From: Phascolarctos cinereus
Taxonomy: Eukaryota > Chordata > Mammalia > Diprotodontia > Phascolarctidae
Direction: 5' to 3'
NCBI RefSeq assembly: GCF_002099425.1
Contig: NW_018343982.1
Coordinates: 13,308,501-13,372,500, forward strand
DNA: 64,000 nt
The notes beneath the pieces were generated by a model that did not search any database, was not told where the DNA came from, and saw only the letters and a list, made by a program, of their open reading frames with translations. This document shows positions 33,900-46,850 of the stretch, piece by piece (positions within the stretch are counted from its first letter, which is position 1; every line of letters starts with the position of its first letter). Both the position numbers and the translations under genes were made by a program.

Positions 33900-34165
33900 G
33901 TTCCTACTCAGCCACCATTTGCAGGGCCTGTACTTTAACACAAATTGATTGACTAATAGTGGTGATGCATTCAAATTGGTGCATCCACATTCTTTTGCCT
34001 TCTCTCTCTTTCGGTGAATAGCTCACATTTTCTGTATACATGAATACCAGTCCAGTGGCCATTGAACCAAGGGAAATAAACAGACTGATCCAGGATTGAA
34101 ACGGCGACCTTAGCTGCTGTGCATGTATGCCAGGGCAGGGCTCTAGTACAGTGCTCATCTGATAC
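33900..34165 (-). repeat. Possible ancient tRNA-derived SINE
   Basis: On the minus strand, from about 34155, the text reads ctagagccctgccctggcat and then aaggtcgccgtttcaatcct. That is the order and spacing of a tRNA A-box (TAGAGC) and T-arm/B-box (GGTCGCCGGTTCGAATCC). A non-tRNA body follows, including gaatgtggatgcaccaattt. It is unlike the common SINEs of the window and looks older. An AmnSINE/LF-SINE-type deep element is one possibility. An 84-codon open frame over it has no recognised domain. Confidence 0.4.
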
Positions 34166-37100
34166 TCTTCTTGAGTTCTTTGGTTTTTTGTTTTCTTTAA
34201 ATACCTGTGGTTGTGTGTTGCAGTGATTTCAGCTCAGGGATTTTACAGGATAGAGTAGTTTGGCTGTGCCCAACTTCAGACTCTTCTGATGCCTCACTAT
34301 TGCCATGCCCTTCTCCCCACACGACAGCATCCTCCTTAGTTAAACAGTCTCATCACACAGACCCATGTACATAAATTTTAGCAGATTTTTTTTCATTGAA
34401 TTTAAGGTAGGCATTCATTTTAAATAATTGAGTGATGAATAAAATAAAAGGCATTATAAAAAATGCTCATTTTCTGTGGTGGGAAACATTTTCAGTCCAC
34501 AGGGAGGAGGCCTATGGTCTTCTTTGCTGACAATGAGAGTTAATTAAGACTTATTGCTGACATATTCACTGCATCCTGCAGCTTGGGATAGACTATTTCA
34601 CAATATAAGTCTGAGACTTCATTGGAAAACTTAATAGATATGAAAGTTGGAATGATTTTTTTTTCTTTCCAATGGCCTTGGTTGTTAATGGGAAGAAAGA
34701 AGTTGCAGGTCAGGTGAAAATAGTGCTTTCAAGAGAAGACGCCTACCCCAACTTGGATTTGGTAGTGGCTGAAGAATTTAAGTCGCTTGATAATGAGATC
34801 AAGCATTATTACCTATATTTCTGGCATCTTCAGGGGTTGCAGATCTGTTTTGAAATGTCTTTATGCTACATTTGTCTCAAAGAATTATTTTTCTGTGGAG
34901 AAAATTCACTTACACATTACATTTTCTCCATACTATATTACTGATAGATTTAGGAAACGTAGCTGTGTATCTATCTCTTTATCTAACTGTGGAAGCTACA
35001 TCTCTTGGGCTTTTCCTTTGGTTCCATCTCTTTCACAAACTAGTCACTGACAAATATGACTATCGCAGTGATGTTGGGACAGAAATATTCTGCTTATTTT
35101 CTCATTAGTTGCTTGGATTATAAAGAGGCTTTAAGAATAATTCCCTTATGATGCTTTGCCATTTGTAAAATCAGTCATCTTATCTGGGGTTATGGCTGAG
35201 TTTTCCTCTTCCATAACTGATGTGCATTTGACGATGTGAGTTTTAAATTTCTCAGAAAAAAAAGGAGATTTTTTTGGAAAGTGGAGCTGATAACTAGAGA
35301 ACTAAGGGGTTTTGTTGTTATTGTTGTTTTTAAGAAACAAAGAGTCCTTAAAGAGAATGGTGAGGAAGAGAAAGGAAGAAATACAATTTGGGGACTCTAG
35401 AAATCAGGTTACTAAGGGGCATGGCAATAAAGTTTTCCTTACAATTTCCAGATTTGTTGATTAAAAAGAGGCCCCTTCCATATGACTAATAAGGGTAGTT
35501 GCTCTAGAGGACACATCCCTGGCAATGCTGCTTCGATTTTCTGCCTAGATATTTGCATATTGCTAGCTCTGACTTAGTTTATTTACCACTTCTCATTTGA
35601 GAGGTTTTCAGTTACTGTGCCTATAAGCTATGTTATTAAGGCTTAATGCCAGTGAAGTTTCAGAGAAAGAGTAAGAAAATGATTTTAAATGACTGGTTTT
35701 TTGGTAATGGCAGTATTTTGACAGTTTTTGACAGGCAGTTTGGAATAATGCAACCTCCTGGATGATAGCCAACCTCTGAAATATGCTGTAATTTAGAATG
35801 AAGTCAGCTTTTCTGACCTCCATATATGAGAGTCATTGGAATTAAAAGAACTTCTCCAAACAGTTTAGGCTTATTTTTTAAACCCTTGCTTAAATGCTCT
35901 CAACTGTAACCATTTATTTAATGAAGGGATTTTTTTTCCCCATAATTTACAGCATCAAATGCCTTCACACCAAACCAGGGAGATATTTCCTGCTTTGATG
36001 TGTCCAGTGAAACTGCTTCTTCTCAGATCCTGTTTCCAACCAGATTAAGGCAATTATAATGAAGAGCCTTGTAGGCATGTCTGACTCTTCCTTCCAATGG
36101 ATGGAATGAAACCTACCCAAGTATGTGTAACTATATCACTCTGTCATCCCTCTGAGGATGAGAGCCCTGAACCGTTACAACTAACAGGAATCCTCCTTTA
36201 GCTCAAATATGTTATTGTCATAGGATCTGAGTCTGGTCCTTGGAGTCCAACTAAGGTACATATTTCCCAACTGTCTGTTGATCGTTAGTATCAAAGGCTT
36301 TTCAAAGATTTCTGCACTTAGCTACACATGGTATATACAATATGATAGGATTATGAGGAGCTAAACTACCTTTCTTCAAACATACAGATATAATTCCAAA
36401 ATTGCCAGTTGCAGTCCATGAAATATTTACATGGCACAGTAAATAATGTATGTTTAGTAAGAAACTATAAAATATTTACAGTTTTTTTCTAAAGACATTG
36501 TATATTGTTTCCTTGCCACAGCAGTTCGTCTTTAAGCAGATGAAACAGGCAACCTGAGACCCTCCCACCAAAACAAGGAAGCATCTGTGAAGGAGGGTTA
36601 TATTCCAAAGGTTAATGAAAAAGTTCAGATCAGGAAAAGAAGTAACACCTGAGTCCAAAATTAAAATACATATTTCACAGGGATTCATATCCCCATAAGA
36701 AATTGGCAAGTGTATTTGGTAGGCTTAGTGTTAAAACTCTTCAATTATAGTTAATAATGAATGCATGATGTAGTTAGACATATTTTGTACATCATAAGTA
36801 ATTGTTTAAGCCTGTTATTATATATTCTGAGCCTTAATGGGTTTTGTATCTTTCGTACCTTCTACCTAATCATACTCCAAAAACAATTACATTCAGTGAC
36901 CCTGATCACTTTCCCCAAAACCTGGTTGAGTTTCCCAAAATATTAGCCAGTGATGTTTACAGAGGTCTGACAAGGCGTGGAACCATTGAAAGCACTGTTT
37001 CTGGCTGTACTTGTCTTTAAGTCTGGCAGGCCCTTGGCAAAGAAGGTTATGATGAGTGATTTTCTCAAAGAAAGGTATAGAAGTCACTTTGCCTATAAGG

Positions 37101-38675
37101 AAATACATTCTCTTAATTTCCATTATTTTTGGGGTAGTAAAACAACCTGAAATATGGAAGGAGGAATGGAAGGCAATGTCTGTCTTTCATCTTCTTTAGT
37201 TTTGACATTTAACAAATACTTTTTGAGTGCCTACCATGTGCCATTTGTAGTGGATGGTACAAAGATGGAGAAGGTAGGAGCTTTGCCCATCTTAATGCCT
37301 AATATAGGCATGCACAGTCACTCTTGCCACTCTAGTGGCATACTCCAGGAAGATCACCTCTGATACTGTATAGAGTAATTTTCCTGACGACAGAGGATAC
37401 TGTCATTTGGGGCCTGGCCAACCCCATCATCACAGTTTAGGGGAAGGAGATAGCCATAGTCATTGTCTTGGTCATAGGACAGAGCTTGAAGATCCTTTAA
37501 AGATCATCTAGTCCAACTTCCTCATTTTATGGGCAAGGATGATGTCAACACATAAGATTAAGTTTTGATTCACAGAATTGAAAATCAGGCTATTACTCTG
37601 CAGAGCCAGATTGTCAGTAACTTAAGGGCTACAGTGACTGAATATCCATGCAGCATTTGAAAATATAGCTCTATATCCCAGAAGAAAAATCTCTAGGATC
37701 TGGGGGCACTCATTCCAATCAGAACTCCTCAGAGTGAAGAAAAGATGGCAGCTTCATTGAGCTGGGATAGCATCTCGTCTCCATGGCAATACTGCCTATA
37801 TTTTCGCTTCTCTGCTCCATCTGGTATTTTCAGGCCCAACAGCCAGGTAGTATCTAAAGGCCTAATGGGGAGGGGGAATGGGAAAAGTATCCATACACTG
37901 AGCCTTCAGATGGGGACATAAAATGAAAACAGCAATGTTGTCCCTTTCCTAAGACAAATAGGGAATTACGTCAGCCGCTGACAGAACATTATGAAAACTA
38001 ACCTAGAACACGGTATGTTGGAGTCTATTTTATCAATCAAACAGGCACAACATGTACACAAAATGAAAGTAGTGGTAAGGTGGAAATGGGAGCTTTTGCT
38101 TAAAGGTTATCTAAAAAGGGCTGTCTGCGATGATTAGCTCTCTCTTTGCTGCTTCACAGAATTGAGTGTGCTTTAGGTAGTGTGGTGACGGCAGCTCTCG
38201 CCTGCCTCACTGACCTTCCCTCCAGATTTTATCCTTGGTGATTACTGTTCCCTGGTAGCTCTACAGGATTTATGAGAGGCTAAATTTCAGTCTTCCTTCA
38301 CAGGAACCCACTCACAGAGAAATAAGGCTTAAAACATAGACTATCAGACCACGAGATAGCTAGTCTCTACTTTCCTGTACAATGCTTTTGAATAGATTCT
38401 AATGAAAACATTTTATTCTTCCTTTCCATTAGTGATTAGCTATTAGCAAAGGCCACATCTTTTACAAATTCAAATTAAATCTGAATTACAAATCATGTTC
38501 TCTAGCTAACTTTGTAAGTCTGGCTAATTCTTTTAATCACTTCTATGTTGCCAAGCTGTTTCAGTTAGCCTTTAGAGTTAGGTATTAAACAGACATGGGG
38601 GAGGGAGGAACTGCCGGTGTTATAGATATCTATGAGTTGAAGGTCATTAAAAAAGAAGTTTAATTCAATTCAACA
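34166..38675. other. Longest low-repeat intergenic stretch
   Basis: About 4.5 kb with little recognisable repeat; exceptions are an L2-like 3' piece at about 37200-37310 and a MIR-like piece at 37470-37570. No coding exon with a family resemblance is seen. The 90-codon frame at 34672-34944 has no domain. A cAMP-response-type motif TTACGTCA lies at 37966-37973, within repeat-free DNA (about 37680-38660). The block could hold conserved regulatory DNA; that is inference. Confidence 0.45.
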
Positions 38676-38929
38676 AGAATTTATTAAGTAATTGTTATGA
38701 AAATCATGAACAGCCTCTGCTCTCCAGGGACAGAACATTCTCCTGAGTGATATATCAATCCATCAGCAAACATTCATTAAGTTCCTACTATGTGCCAGGC
38801 AGTGGGCTAAGCATACAGATAAGTAAATTGACGGAAGGAAAAGTCACTAACAACTTCAGATGAGAGTGGAAGTTATGGGCAGAATCAGAGAAGGCTTCAT
38901 GGAAAAGGCAGTCAATGAACTAAGCCTTC
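38676..38929 (+). repeat. L2 3' end pieces
   Basis: Two overlapping L2-like starts (caacaagaatttattaagta at 38676 and aaacattcattaagttccta at 38770), then gaaggcttcatggaaaaggc. Confidence 0.65.
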
Positions 38930-38944
38930 AAGACAAGAATTCTT

Positions 38945-39721
38945 CCCTTTTTTTCTGCAATGTATTTTTTTTTTATTTAGTATTTTATTTTTCCCCAATT
39001 ACATGTAAAAACAATTGTCAAAATTAATTTTTTAAAACTGAGTTCCAAATTCTCTCCCTCTTTCCCTCCCCACCTCCCTCATTGAGAAGGCAATTTGATA
39101 TAGATTTTACATGTGTAATCACATAAAACATACTTCCATATTAGACATGTTGTAAAAGAAAATACAGACCAAAATAAAAACCCAAGAAAAAAAAAAAGAC
39201 AGTAAAAAAAAAAGTATGCTTCAATTTGTATTTAGACTCCATCAGTTCTTTGTCTGGGGATGGATAGCATTTTTCATCCTGAGAATAGCTAAGACATTCA
39301 CAATCAATCATCTTACAATATTGCTGTTACTGTGTACAACGTTCTCTTGGTTCTACTCATTTCACTTTGCATCAGTTCATGTAAGTCTTTCCAGGTTTTT
39401 TTTGAGAGCATCTAGCTCATCATTGCTTATACTGCAATAGTATTCCATCACAATCATGCACCGAAATTTGTTTAGCCATTCCTCAATTGATGGGCATCCC
39501 CTTGGTTGCCAATTCTTTGCTATCAGAAAAGAGCTGCTATAAATATTTTTATACATATAGATCCCTTTCCTTTTTGTTTTTTATCTCTTTTGGGATACAG
39601 ACCTAGTAATGGTATTGCTAGGTCAAAGGGTATGCACAATTTTATAGGCCTTTGGGCATAGTTCTAAATTGCTCTATGTAATGGTTGAATCAGTTCACAA
39701 CTCCACCAACAGTGTGTTAGT
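38945..39721 (-). mobile_element. L1 LINE 3' end, antisense, with target-site duplication
   Basis: About 777 bp, 5'-truncated. The minus strand carries the last part of ORF2 (complement of cattcctcaattgatgggca and gggatacagacctagtaatg). Its 3' UTR contains the complement of gagttccaaattctctccct and ends with the complement of ccccaattacatgtaaaaac. It is flanked by a 15-bp duplication AAGRCAAGAATTCTT (38930-38944 and 39722-39736, one mismatch). The terminus with ttttacatgtaattggggaa is the same type as the first of the two termini in the HAL1 3' UTR. Confidence 0.92.
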
Positions 39722-39736
39722 AAGGCAAGAATTCTT

Positions 39737-40029
39737 GAAGGCAGAGATGAGGAGAAAGTGCATTCAAAGGGTGTTCAGACATATTGCATAGGCCTAGATG
39801 TAGACAGAGGTCAGAGATGATATAAAAATGTTGGAGAACCACTAGGAGTCTGGTTTGGCTAAAACATAAAATTCATGAAGGGTAGTAACTGGAATAAAGT
39901 TTGGAAAAATTTAAATAGAAAAATATATATTTAATTGGCTTTGCATTGTTTAAAAATGAGTTGGTAAGGCATAATTTACTCTAGTGGTCTGGTATTTTAT
40001 TTCTTGCCTTTCATATCATAATCCCACAT
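39737..40029. other. L2-like continuation and single-copy DNA
   Basis: Text such as gaaagtgcattcaaagggtg and then gaaccactaggagtctggtt is L2-like. The remainder is not recognised. Confidence 0.4.
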
Positions 40030-40255
40030 CCACTGTAGTAGAAACACTAGGCTAGGAATCAGATGACCCAGGTTTATAACCAGGCTGACACATACTGGCT
40101 CTGTGGCTGTGGGCAAATCTTATAACCTCTCTGAGCCTTGGTTTGCTTATCTATATTACAATGTGTACTATTCTACCTCATAAGATTATTGTGAGGAATA
40201 TGCTTTGTAAATCTTAAAATGTGATCTTAATGTAAATATAAAGTGTTATTTTGAA
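40030..40255 (+). repeat. MIR-type SINE
   Basis: It reads gtagtagaaacactaggcta, then ggctctgtggctgtgggcaa, then tattgtgaggaatatgcttt. Confidence 0.7.
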
Positions 40256-41664
40256 TAATGACTTAGGTGTTTAATTAGTCCTTCATGATTCTCTTTTCTA
40301 TCTCCTTTGGACTCCTTTCTCTCTGGCCCTTTCATTTATTTTAGTTTCTATGCTTACTGTACCTCTTCTGCATTTCTATTCTTTAGGTGTCTTCTTGGAA
40401 GTTTTGTATACTAGACTCATGGCCCTTCTCTTTACACTTTGCTCTTTTCCTTCCTTAATTACCCAGTTTCCTTTTCTCTCTACAAATAGAGCTACAGCTA
40501 AGGCTGGGCAACTGGAGCTTTCCCTAGGGCACTGCCCTTCGGAGCATACTTTTTCATTGTGACAAATTCTGACTCACCACTTCTAGGCCTGGAAGTCCTC
40601 TACTGGCTGCGTGCCATATGGCATTAACCCTGAGAGTCCCATCCTTCTCCCAGTTTCCCTCATTTCACCTACTTATTTCTCCCCTGCTTCTGTTCTCTGC
40701 CTGGGGTTAAAAGTCATCAATCATGTTGTAGAGAAAGGGACTCTCATTATGTCTCTCTAGGAGAGACATGAAATAGAGCTTCCTGGAACACAGTTGGAAC
40801 TTAATAAATGCTTATTAACTGACTGATTGATTGGATTGGGATGGATTATTGTTTGCATTTTTCAACACCCAACTAATTTTGGCCAAGGGGCAAAAATTCC
40901 TTTGTGTGCACATTCTTCCTCATTTGTTCATGGTGACCTTTCCCACTTTTGGCCCTTACTGCCATTTTGTTTCAATGCATTCTTCATGTCTTTTTTTAAA
41001 ATTATAATTCTCTGTGTTTGTGTCATATCCTCCTACCACCTATTGTTGAATTGAATTTAAAATAACTATGGTCTCCATGAAGACAGGGACTCTGATTTAT
41101 CCAAACTTTTTATTTTTCCTATCCCCCAGCTCAGTACTCAATTGATGTTTAAAAAATGTTTATTGGATTAAAGTTTGTGTATCTCAGGAGAGACTTTCTT
41201 GAGTAAAGCAGCTTTATATTCTTTCCTTTCCTTATCAGAGGCTATCTTTTCTCTGATGTTTCTTGCTTCACCTTTTATTCATCCATACTTAAACTTTCTT
41301 TGCTCCCCTTACCTGCCATCTTCCCTACCAGCACAACTACTTGAAATCCATCTTCTTTATTTCTCCCCAATTCCTCCTGAAGCCCTCTTTTACTGACTTC
41401 ATCTTTTCTTAAAGCCCCAGGTGGCTTCACAAAATCACAGAATTTTAGTGTTGGAAGGGACTCTGCCTTCTGTGTCACCTACTCCTTATGCCAAAAATAA
41501 TTCCTTCCATGTCACAGCCAACAAACAGTCCATGCAGCTCTTGCCTGAAGACCTAAGATTCCCTGAATTCCTTTGTAGGTGTGTACCTTGTGCTCTCTTT
41601 TCCCAAATGAAAAGCGCATGACAAGTGGTTAAGCTCATCCTCCCCTTGTCATAGCTTTATTTAA
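40256..41664. other. Intergenic DNA with two L2 3' ends
   Basis: L2-like terminal text lies at about 40740-40835 (acagttggaacttaataaat) and about 41065-41170 (catgaagacagggactctga). The rest is pyrimidine-rich with no recognised gene; several 66-75-codon frames are not supported. Confidence 0.45.
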
Positions 41665-41895
41665 CATACAGTCAACTTGGTGGCCCCACAGATAGAGAGC
41701 TGAGCCTGGAAGCAGGAAGACCTGAGTTCAAATCGAACTTCAGATGCTTACTAGCTGTGTGGCCTTGCACAAGTCATTTAGCCTCTGTTTGCCTCAGTTT
41801 CTAGGACTGCAAAATTGGGATAGCACCTACCTTGTAGGGTAATTGTCATGATAAAAGGAGCTAGTTAAGTATTGGCCATTACTATTATAGCCCCT
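41665..41895 (+). repeat. MIR-type SINE
   Basis: Head cttggtggccccacagatag, body agctgtgtggccttgcacaa, then cctcagtttctaggactgca, then a tattggccattactattata end. Confidence 0.72.
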
Positions 41896-42359
41896 AGTCT
41901 GGAGGGAGTTGGCTCCAGCACACCATTAACAATTGAATGGATGATCAGGATTCCCAGAATAGGCTCTCTTTTAGGGCAGCTGTTTTCATTTTAGGAATAG
42001 GAAATCATCTCTTCAAACCTTCCCTTATAAAGGTCCTTTCACTTGTCTTTCCTTTATAGAGGCTACATCGATTATTTTTTCTTACCTTTTTGTTGTACTT
42101 TGCTACTATTGGTGAGAAAACAAACATTCAAATAAGAATCCTTTTCCTACCAACTTTTTTTTCCTGTTATTCCTTTACTTCAAAACTCCCCATTCATTTT
42201 GCTGTGCTATGATTGTGCTTTTCCTGTTGTTCCTGCTGCTATATCAGTGTTTACCCATGTTACACTACACCCACATCCACTCCATCTTCATCTTCACATC
42301 CTAACTGCATGTACGAGTTGTTGCCGCAAGTCATGCATCTACTCCTCTCCTCTTCACTA
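41896..42359. other. Single-copy intergenic DNA
   Basis: Nothing recognised over about 460 bp. Confidence 0.4.
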
Positions 42360-42900
42360 CCAGTCAATAAACATTATTAAGTACCTTCTCCAGTCATCCC
42401 GCCTTAGATCTTGCCACTGGACCTGGATGGCTCTGGAGGAGAGAGTGAGGCTGGTGACTTTGACAGCCCTGCCACACTTAAATCCAATTCTCTTGTAAGT
42501 CAAGACATCTTTGGTCCTCTTCCAGAACGAAGGACAAAAAACAATTGGAAACGCCTGCTATATGTCAGGCATTATGCTATAATTACTGGGGATATAAAGA
42601 AAGACAAAAGATAGTCTGTGCTCTCAAGAAGCTCACAGTCTGATGGGACAGCCAACCATGTAGAAACAAGCAATAAAAGGATAAATAAGAAATAATCAAC
42701 AAGGAGACACTAGAATTAAGATGGGTTGGGAAAGGATTCTTGTAGAGGTGGGATTTTAGCTGCAATTTGAAGGCAAGCCAGAAAGTCTAGATGAAGAGGA
42801 AGAGCATCCCAAGAGTGAGGGACAGCCAGTGTAAATTCCCAGAGTAGGGAGATGGTGTGCTTTGTTCAAGGAATATCAAGGAGGTACAGTCCTTAGTAGA
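42360..42900 (+). repeat. L2 3' region, interrupted
   Basis: The start caataaacattattaagtac is followed after about 160 bp of other sequence by cgcctgctatatgtcaggca, then aagctcacagtctgatggga, then ttgggaaaggattcttgtag, then ctgcaatttgaaggcaagcc. These belong together as an old L2. Confidence 0.7.
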
Positions 42901-42929
42901 GTGTCCATCCAAGCACTTGCCATTCCTTG

Positions 42930-43115
42930 TGATAGTTAGAGCACTCCTTTGAGGCAGATAGAGTAGATCTTATTATCTCCTTTTCACAGATAAGGAAAGG
43001 GACATGCCCAGCAGTTAAATAACTTGCCTAAGGCAACCGAGCTAATTAGTAGCAAAGCTGAAACAAGAACCCAAATGTCCAGATTCTCCACCCTAGGCTC
43101 TGTCTGTGACATCAT
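42930..43115 (+). repeat. MIR element
   Basis: It reads ccttgtgatagttagagcac, then atctccttttcacagataag, then cttgcctaaggcaaccgagc, then an accctaggctctgtctgtga end. Confidence 0.65.
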
Positions 43116-43865
43116 GATTCTTCAGCAGTTATGTCACACTTTACAATGACAGTCACATGTTATAGTCAGATTATTCCTTGTGACCTCCACATAAAGCTCT
43201 AGCTGCACCACTACCTCAAGGCACAGTAACTCCATTCAGTTTTTGACCCATGGAGACCGGCTGCCAATCTGATAATATTACTGAAAAAAAATAGCCTTCA
43301 GCCAGCTATGCAAAATACACAGCCTACAATGAGAAGAAAAGAGGGAAATAGCTTTCTGACCCTTGTAGTAAGCACCTTATACTGTGAAGCATGAGATGTG
43401 ACTCTCCTTATCTACCTCTAGATGAGAATATTATGTCTCATTTACAGTTACAGTCTTCTGGACTGAAACATCATATTTCATAAGTAATATCATCTGTAAG
43501 TAAGATATAAATAGTGCAAGAGAAAATGAAAGCATTTAAAATCAAACAATTACTAAAATAAAATCATCTTTAGGACATTCTACTGACAGCTTCTCTTAGG
43601 GTTTATTAATTTATCCTGCAAGAAACACCATCAATCCTTCTTAGAAGTATTCTGATTCCACATCTATAATATTTACATTAATTTCATGTGTAGATAACGT
43701 ATATAGCGTATGCTCTTTTTAGTCACTTTTTTTCTCTGTTTAATATATGAGCTACTTATGTAGTGAAGTTAGATTAGCACTTAGTTCTTTGAATATAACT
43801 TGGCTGTATTCTTTAGGCAATATATGGTCATACATGATTATTATATTTTATAGGTAATAGTAGCA
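43116..43865. other. Single-copy intergenic DNA
   Basis: About 750 bp with no recognised repeat or gene. Confidence 0.4.
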
Positions 43866-44045
43866 GAGGCAGTAAGGTAGGCAGGATAGAGAGCAGGCCT
43901 AGGCGCTAGGAACACCTGTGTTCAGCCTACCGCTAACACATACTGACTATGTGACCAGGGGCAAGTTATTAACCTTTCAGTGCTCTAGGCAACTCTCTAA
44001 GACTGCAGAGAAAGTGCTGACTGAACTACCTTGCTAGAGTTTTCT
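43866..44045 (+). repeat. MIR-type SINE, marsupial form
   Basis: Head ggcagtaaggtaggcaggat, body gactatgtgaccaggggcaa, then the 3' module gtgctctaggcaactctcta. Confidence 0.72.
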
Positions 44046-44111
44046 TGAATTACTTCTTGATAACCAGTGAAGCCATAGGTTCAGCCCCAGTCCCTAACAA
44101 GGACAGTGTCG

Positions 44112-44345
44112 AATTTTCTGTTGTTTTTCAGTTGTGTCAGGCACTTCATGGCCCCATTTAGGGTTTCCTTGGCATGGATACGGCAGTGGTTTGTCATTTC
44201 CTTCTCCAGCTTATTTTACAGATGAGGAAACTGAGGCAAATAGAGTTAAGTGACTTGCTGAGGGTCACACAGTAAGTTGGTTATCTGAGACCAGATTTGA
44301 ATACAAGAAGATGCCTTCCTGACTCCAGACCAGGCCATCTATCCC
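44112..44345 (-). mobile_element. SINE with RTE-like 3' tail (antisense)
   Basis: The left end is the complement of the RTE-like tail (ttttcagttgtgtcaggcac). The core is gatgaggaaactgaggcaaa, and the head is near 44340. Confidence 0.82.
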
Positions 44346-45179
44346 ATGTGTCATATCAGGCATTGGCTCACGAAGTTACACTTCCCCTAAATGGGTGGAA
44401 AACTATTTTATTCTTCAGAATTTCTAAACATGATGCTTCTATAACTTCCTTCAGTAGAGTACTCCGATGTCTATTATTTCCTGGTGGCAGAAAGTTTTTC
44501 TCTATGCCCCTCTGGGTATCGTTTAAATTAATTTCTCTTTAGTTGTCCAATAAAGAAGAGCTACTCACTCTTAGTCTACAAATTAAGCATTTCATTCTTA
44601 AATGGAAAATATGTAAACATTTCTGAGTGATCAAAATAAGGTCTCCAAATATAAGCTCTTTACTGAACTGCAAATTAAATCTATTTTATTTATTCCCTTT
44701 AACAATCTAGTAGAGTTTACTATATCCTATTGTCAACATACTTTCAATGTCAAATAAAAGTTAAGGTTTATGAGCCATGTAAAGTGTGATAAAAAAATTT
44801 CAAAACTGTCTAAGGCATCTTAAAGGTAAAAATAATGGTAGCTACTGGATTTCATAATGTAATAGCATTCTAAGGCCACTCAAGTCATTTTAAATATTGA
44901 AAGCATAAAGTATTTTTCTTTGATAAATTAGAAATCCAACAAAAAATATTTCAAAAAGAAACACCAGGATTTATGTTTCACTTGTAGTACATATATATGA
45001 ATAAGATTATTACAGTAAGACTAGATAGACAATGTTAATTGTCAGGACCAGTAAAGGTGAGGATGACACAAGAATCCAGACACAGATTGCTGGTTAAGGG
45101 AATTAATTATTTAATGAATTTTTAATGAACTATGCACCTGGTCTTAGGTTAAAAGTCATTTGGAAGGGCTTCAAACATG
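44346..45179. other. Single-copy intergenic DNA
   Basis: About 830 bp, AT-rich, with no recognised element. Confidence 0.4.
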
Positions 45180-46020
45180 CCTTTATTTGAAAGAGAAAAA
45201 CACATTTATAACTTATAGCAATCAATTTTAGAAAATGTATATTTAACACTTTCAATATAAATCTTATTTTGCAACTTCAGTGGATATATGATTTCATTAA
45301 TGTGGGTGCTCCCTTCACTTGAATAGGAGAAGTCCAGAGAGTTCAAGTGTAGGGATTGTTGCGATGCATAACTTTGGAACATTACATAAATTGGCAGATT
45401 TTTTTCAATGTATTGATTGATATTGTTTTTTCCCCCTCCATTCTTTTTCTTTGAAAAAAAGTATCTTTGTTATAAAGGATGGCTCTCTGGGAGGGAGATG
45501 AGAGACATACAGTGGGAAGTGTAATGTTGAGACAAAAGATATCAATTAAGATGCATTTTAAAAAAACACAAAACAATCAAAACTGAATGTTTCAAAATTA
45601 TAAAGATTAATTGTGGTTCCAAAGAAGAGATGTGAGAAGATACCTCCCCTGCTTCCTACCCCATTCTTCCACTCCCTTGAGGGGATGGGATAGAGAGTGA
45701 TTAGATTTGTGGAATTTTTTTCTTTTTCCCCTTTTTCTTTTTTTTAATTCTTTTTTTTTTTTTAAATAAAGGATGGTTCTCTGGAAAGGAGGAGGGGGAG
45801 GAGGAGGAGAAAGAATACAAGAGGAAATCCAGGCAATGTAGAAACATATTAATAAAAATTATTTTAAAATCATTTCAAAAAGCTTTAGCCATAGCTTTAC
45901 TAATGAAAACAACACAGTTATGACTTAAAACAATCAAAAATTGATTTTAGAAATTTTTCATTTAATACATTTAATGTAAAAAATACTTTAGTGGAGTATG
46001 ATTTCATTAATGTGGGCACT
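45180..46020 (+). repeat. Direct repeats flanking two tandem unknown modules (R-A-B-R)
   Basis: R1 (about 45205-45310) and R2 (about 45915-46020) share cacagttatgacttaaaaca-like text and end with the identical tatgatttcattaatgtggg. Between them are two related modules in the same orientation. Module A (about 45350-45570) has ataaaggatggctctctggg and then caaaagatatcaattaag. Module B (about 45590-45870) has ataaaggatggttctctgga and then acatattaataaaaattatt. No open frame is present. The family is not recognised. Confidence 0.6.
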
Positions 46021-46850
46021 CAGCTTTGGGGCTTATTACATTCCTTCCTATTCTTATCCTATGCAAGTCTTGTCCATGTCTTTCGATAAATTCTCCATAA
46101 ATGATCAACCCCAATCCTTTGGATGTCTTTCTCTGCTTCTTTCAAGTTTTTGTAAATAATAATGCAGCATTCAGTCTGTCTGTTAACCCTTTCTCTTATT
46201 ATGACTGCCCTGCTACTTCCTATTCATACATTTGTTTGATCTCTTCTCATTTCAAATTATCGTTGGACTTTGCTATAGACATTATACACATTGTGTATTT
46301 TTCCATTGCTTTTTAAGGCATTTGCAATTTTGATTGTTCTGAAGATTGTGGTGTGCCATCTGTAGCCTTACAGAATCACCTGGAGAAGAGCAGTGTTCCC
46401 AGCATGGATTCTGTGAAAGCGGGTAGCTTGGGTTCACTGAAATCACTGCACAGTTTCCTATATATCACGAAGCCCAATCCTCTTATTCAATTAGGGGCCC
46501 AGCTCATTGTCTGCTTTGCCTATTTAAGATGGATATACAGATGATGGATTCATTCAATGGGCTACTCTTTTAGCTGTACATCATAATAGGGGCAAAGTCA
46601 TCCAATTTTTTTTTGCATTGTCAATGACTAGTCCAATCTTTTCAAATGCCCATGGATTTTATATAGATCAAAATGGAAGGAGAACAATAAGCAGATGGGA
46701 AAGGAAAAAGAACTTATACTTTTTCTATAGACATTGATTTCCATCTATGCTGACAGGAGAATAAAAACACCAGTACTCTCTCACTTCAGGAGATTAGGTA
46801 CCATGTGAGAAAGTAGTAAGAAGGTACAGTGGAGAAGAGCTATGACCCAA
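46021..46850. other. Repeat-like text of unknown family
   Basis: Two weak frames on the + strand (46101-46316 and 46353-46544) have no domain I know. The text style (attgtctgctttgcctattt, then gctgtacatcataatagggg) feels like a dispersed old repeat, but I cannot name one. Confidence 0.35.

Noticed and set aside
34672-34944. 90-codon frame beginning MALVVNGKKEVAGQVKIVL
   Set aside because: The first 30 residues look protein-like, but the rest does not, and no donor or family match supports an exon.
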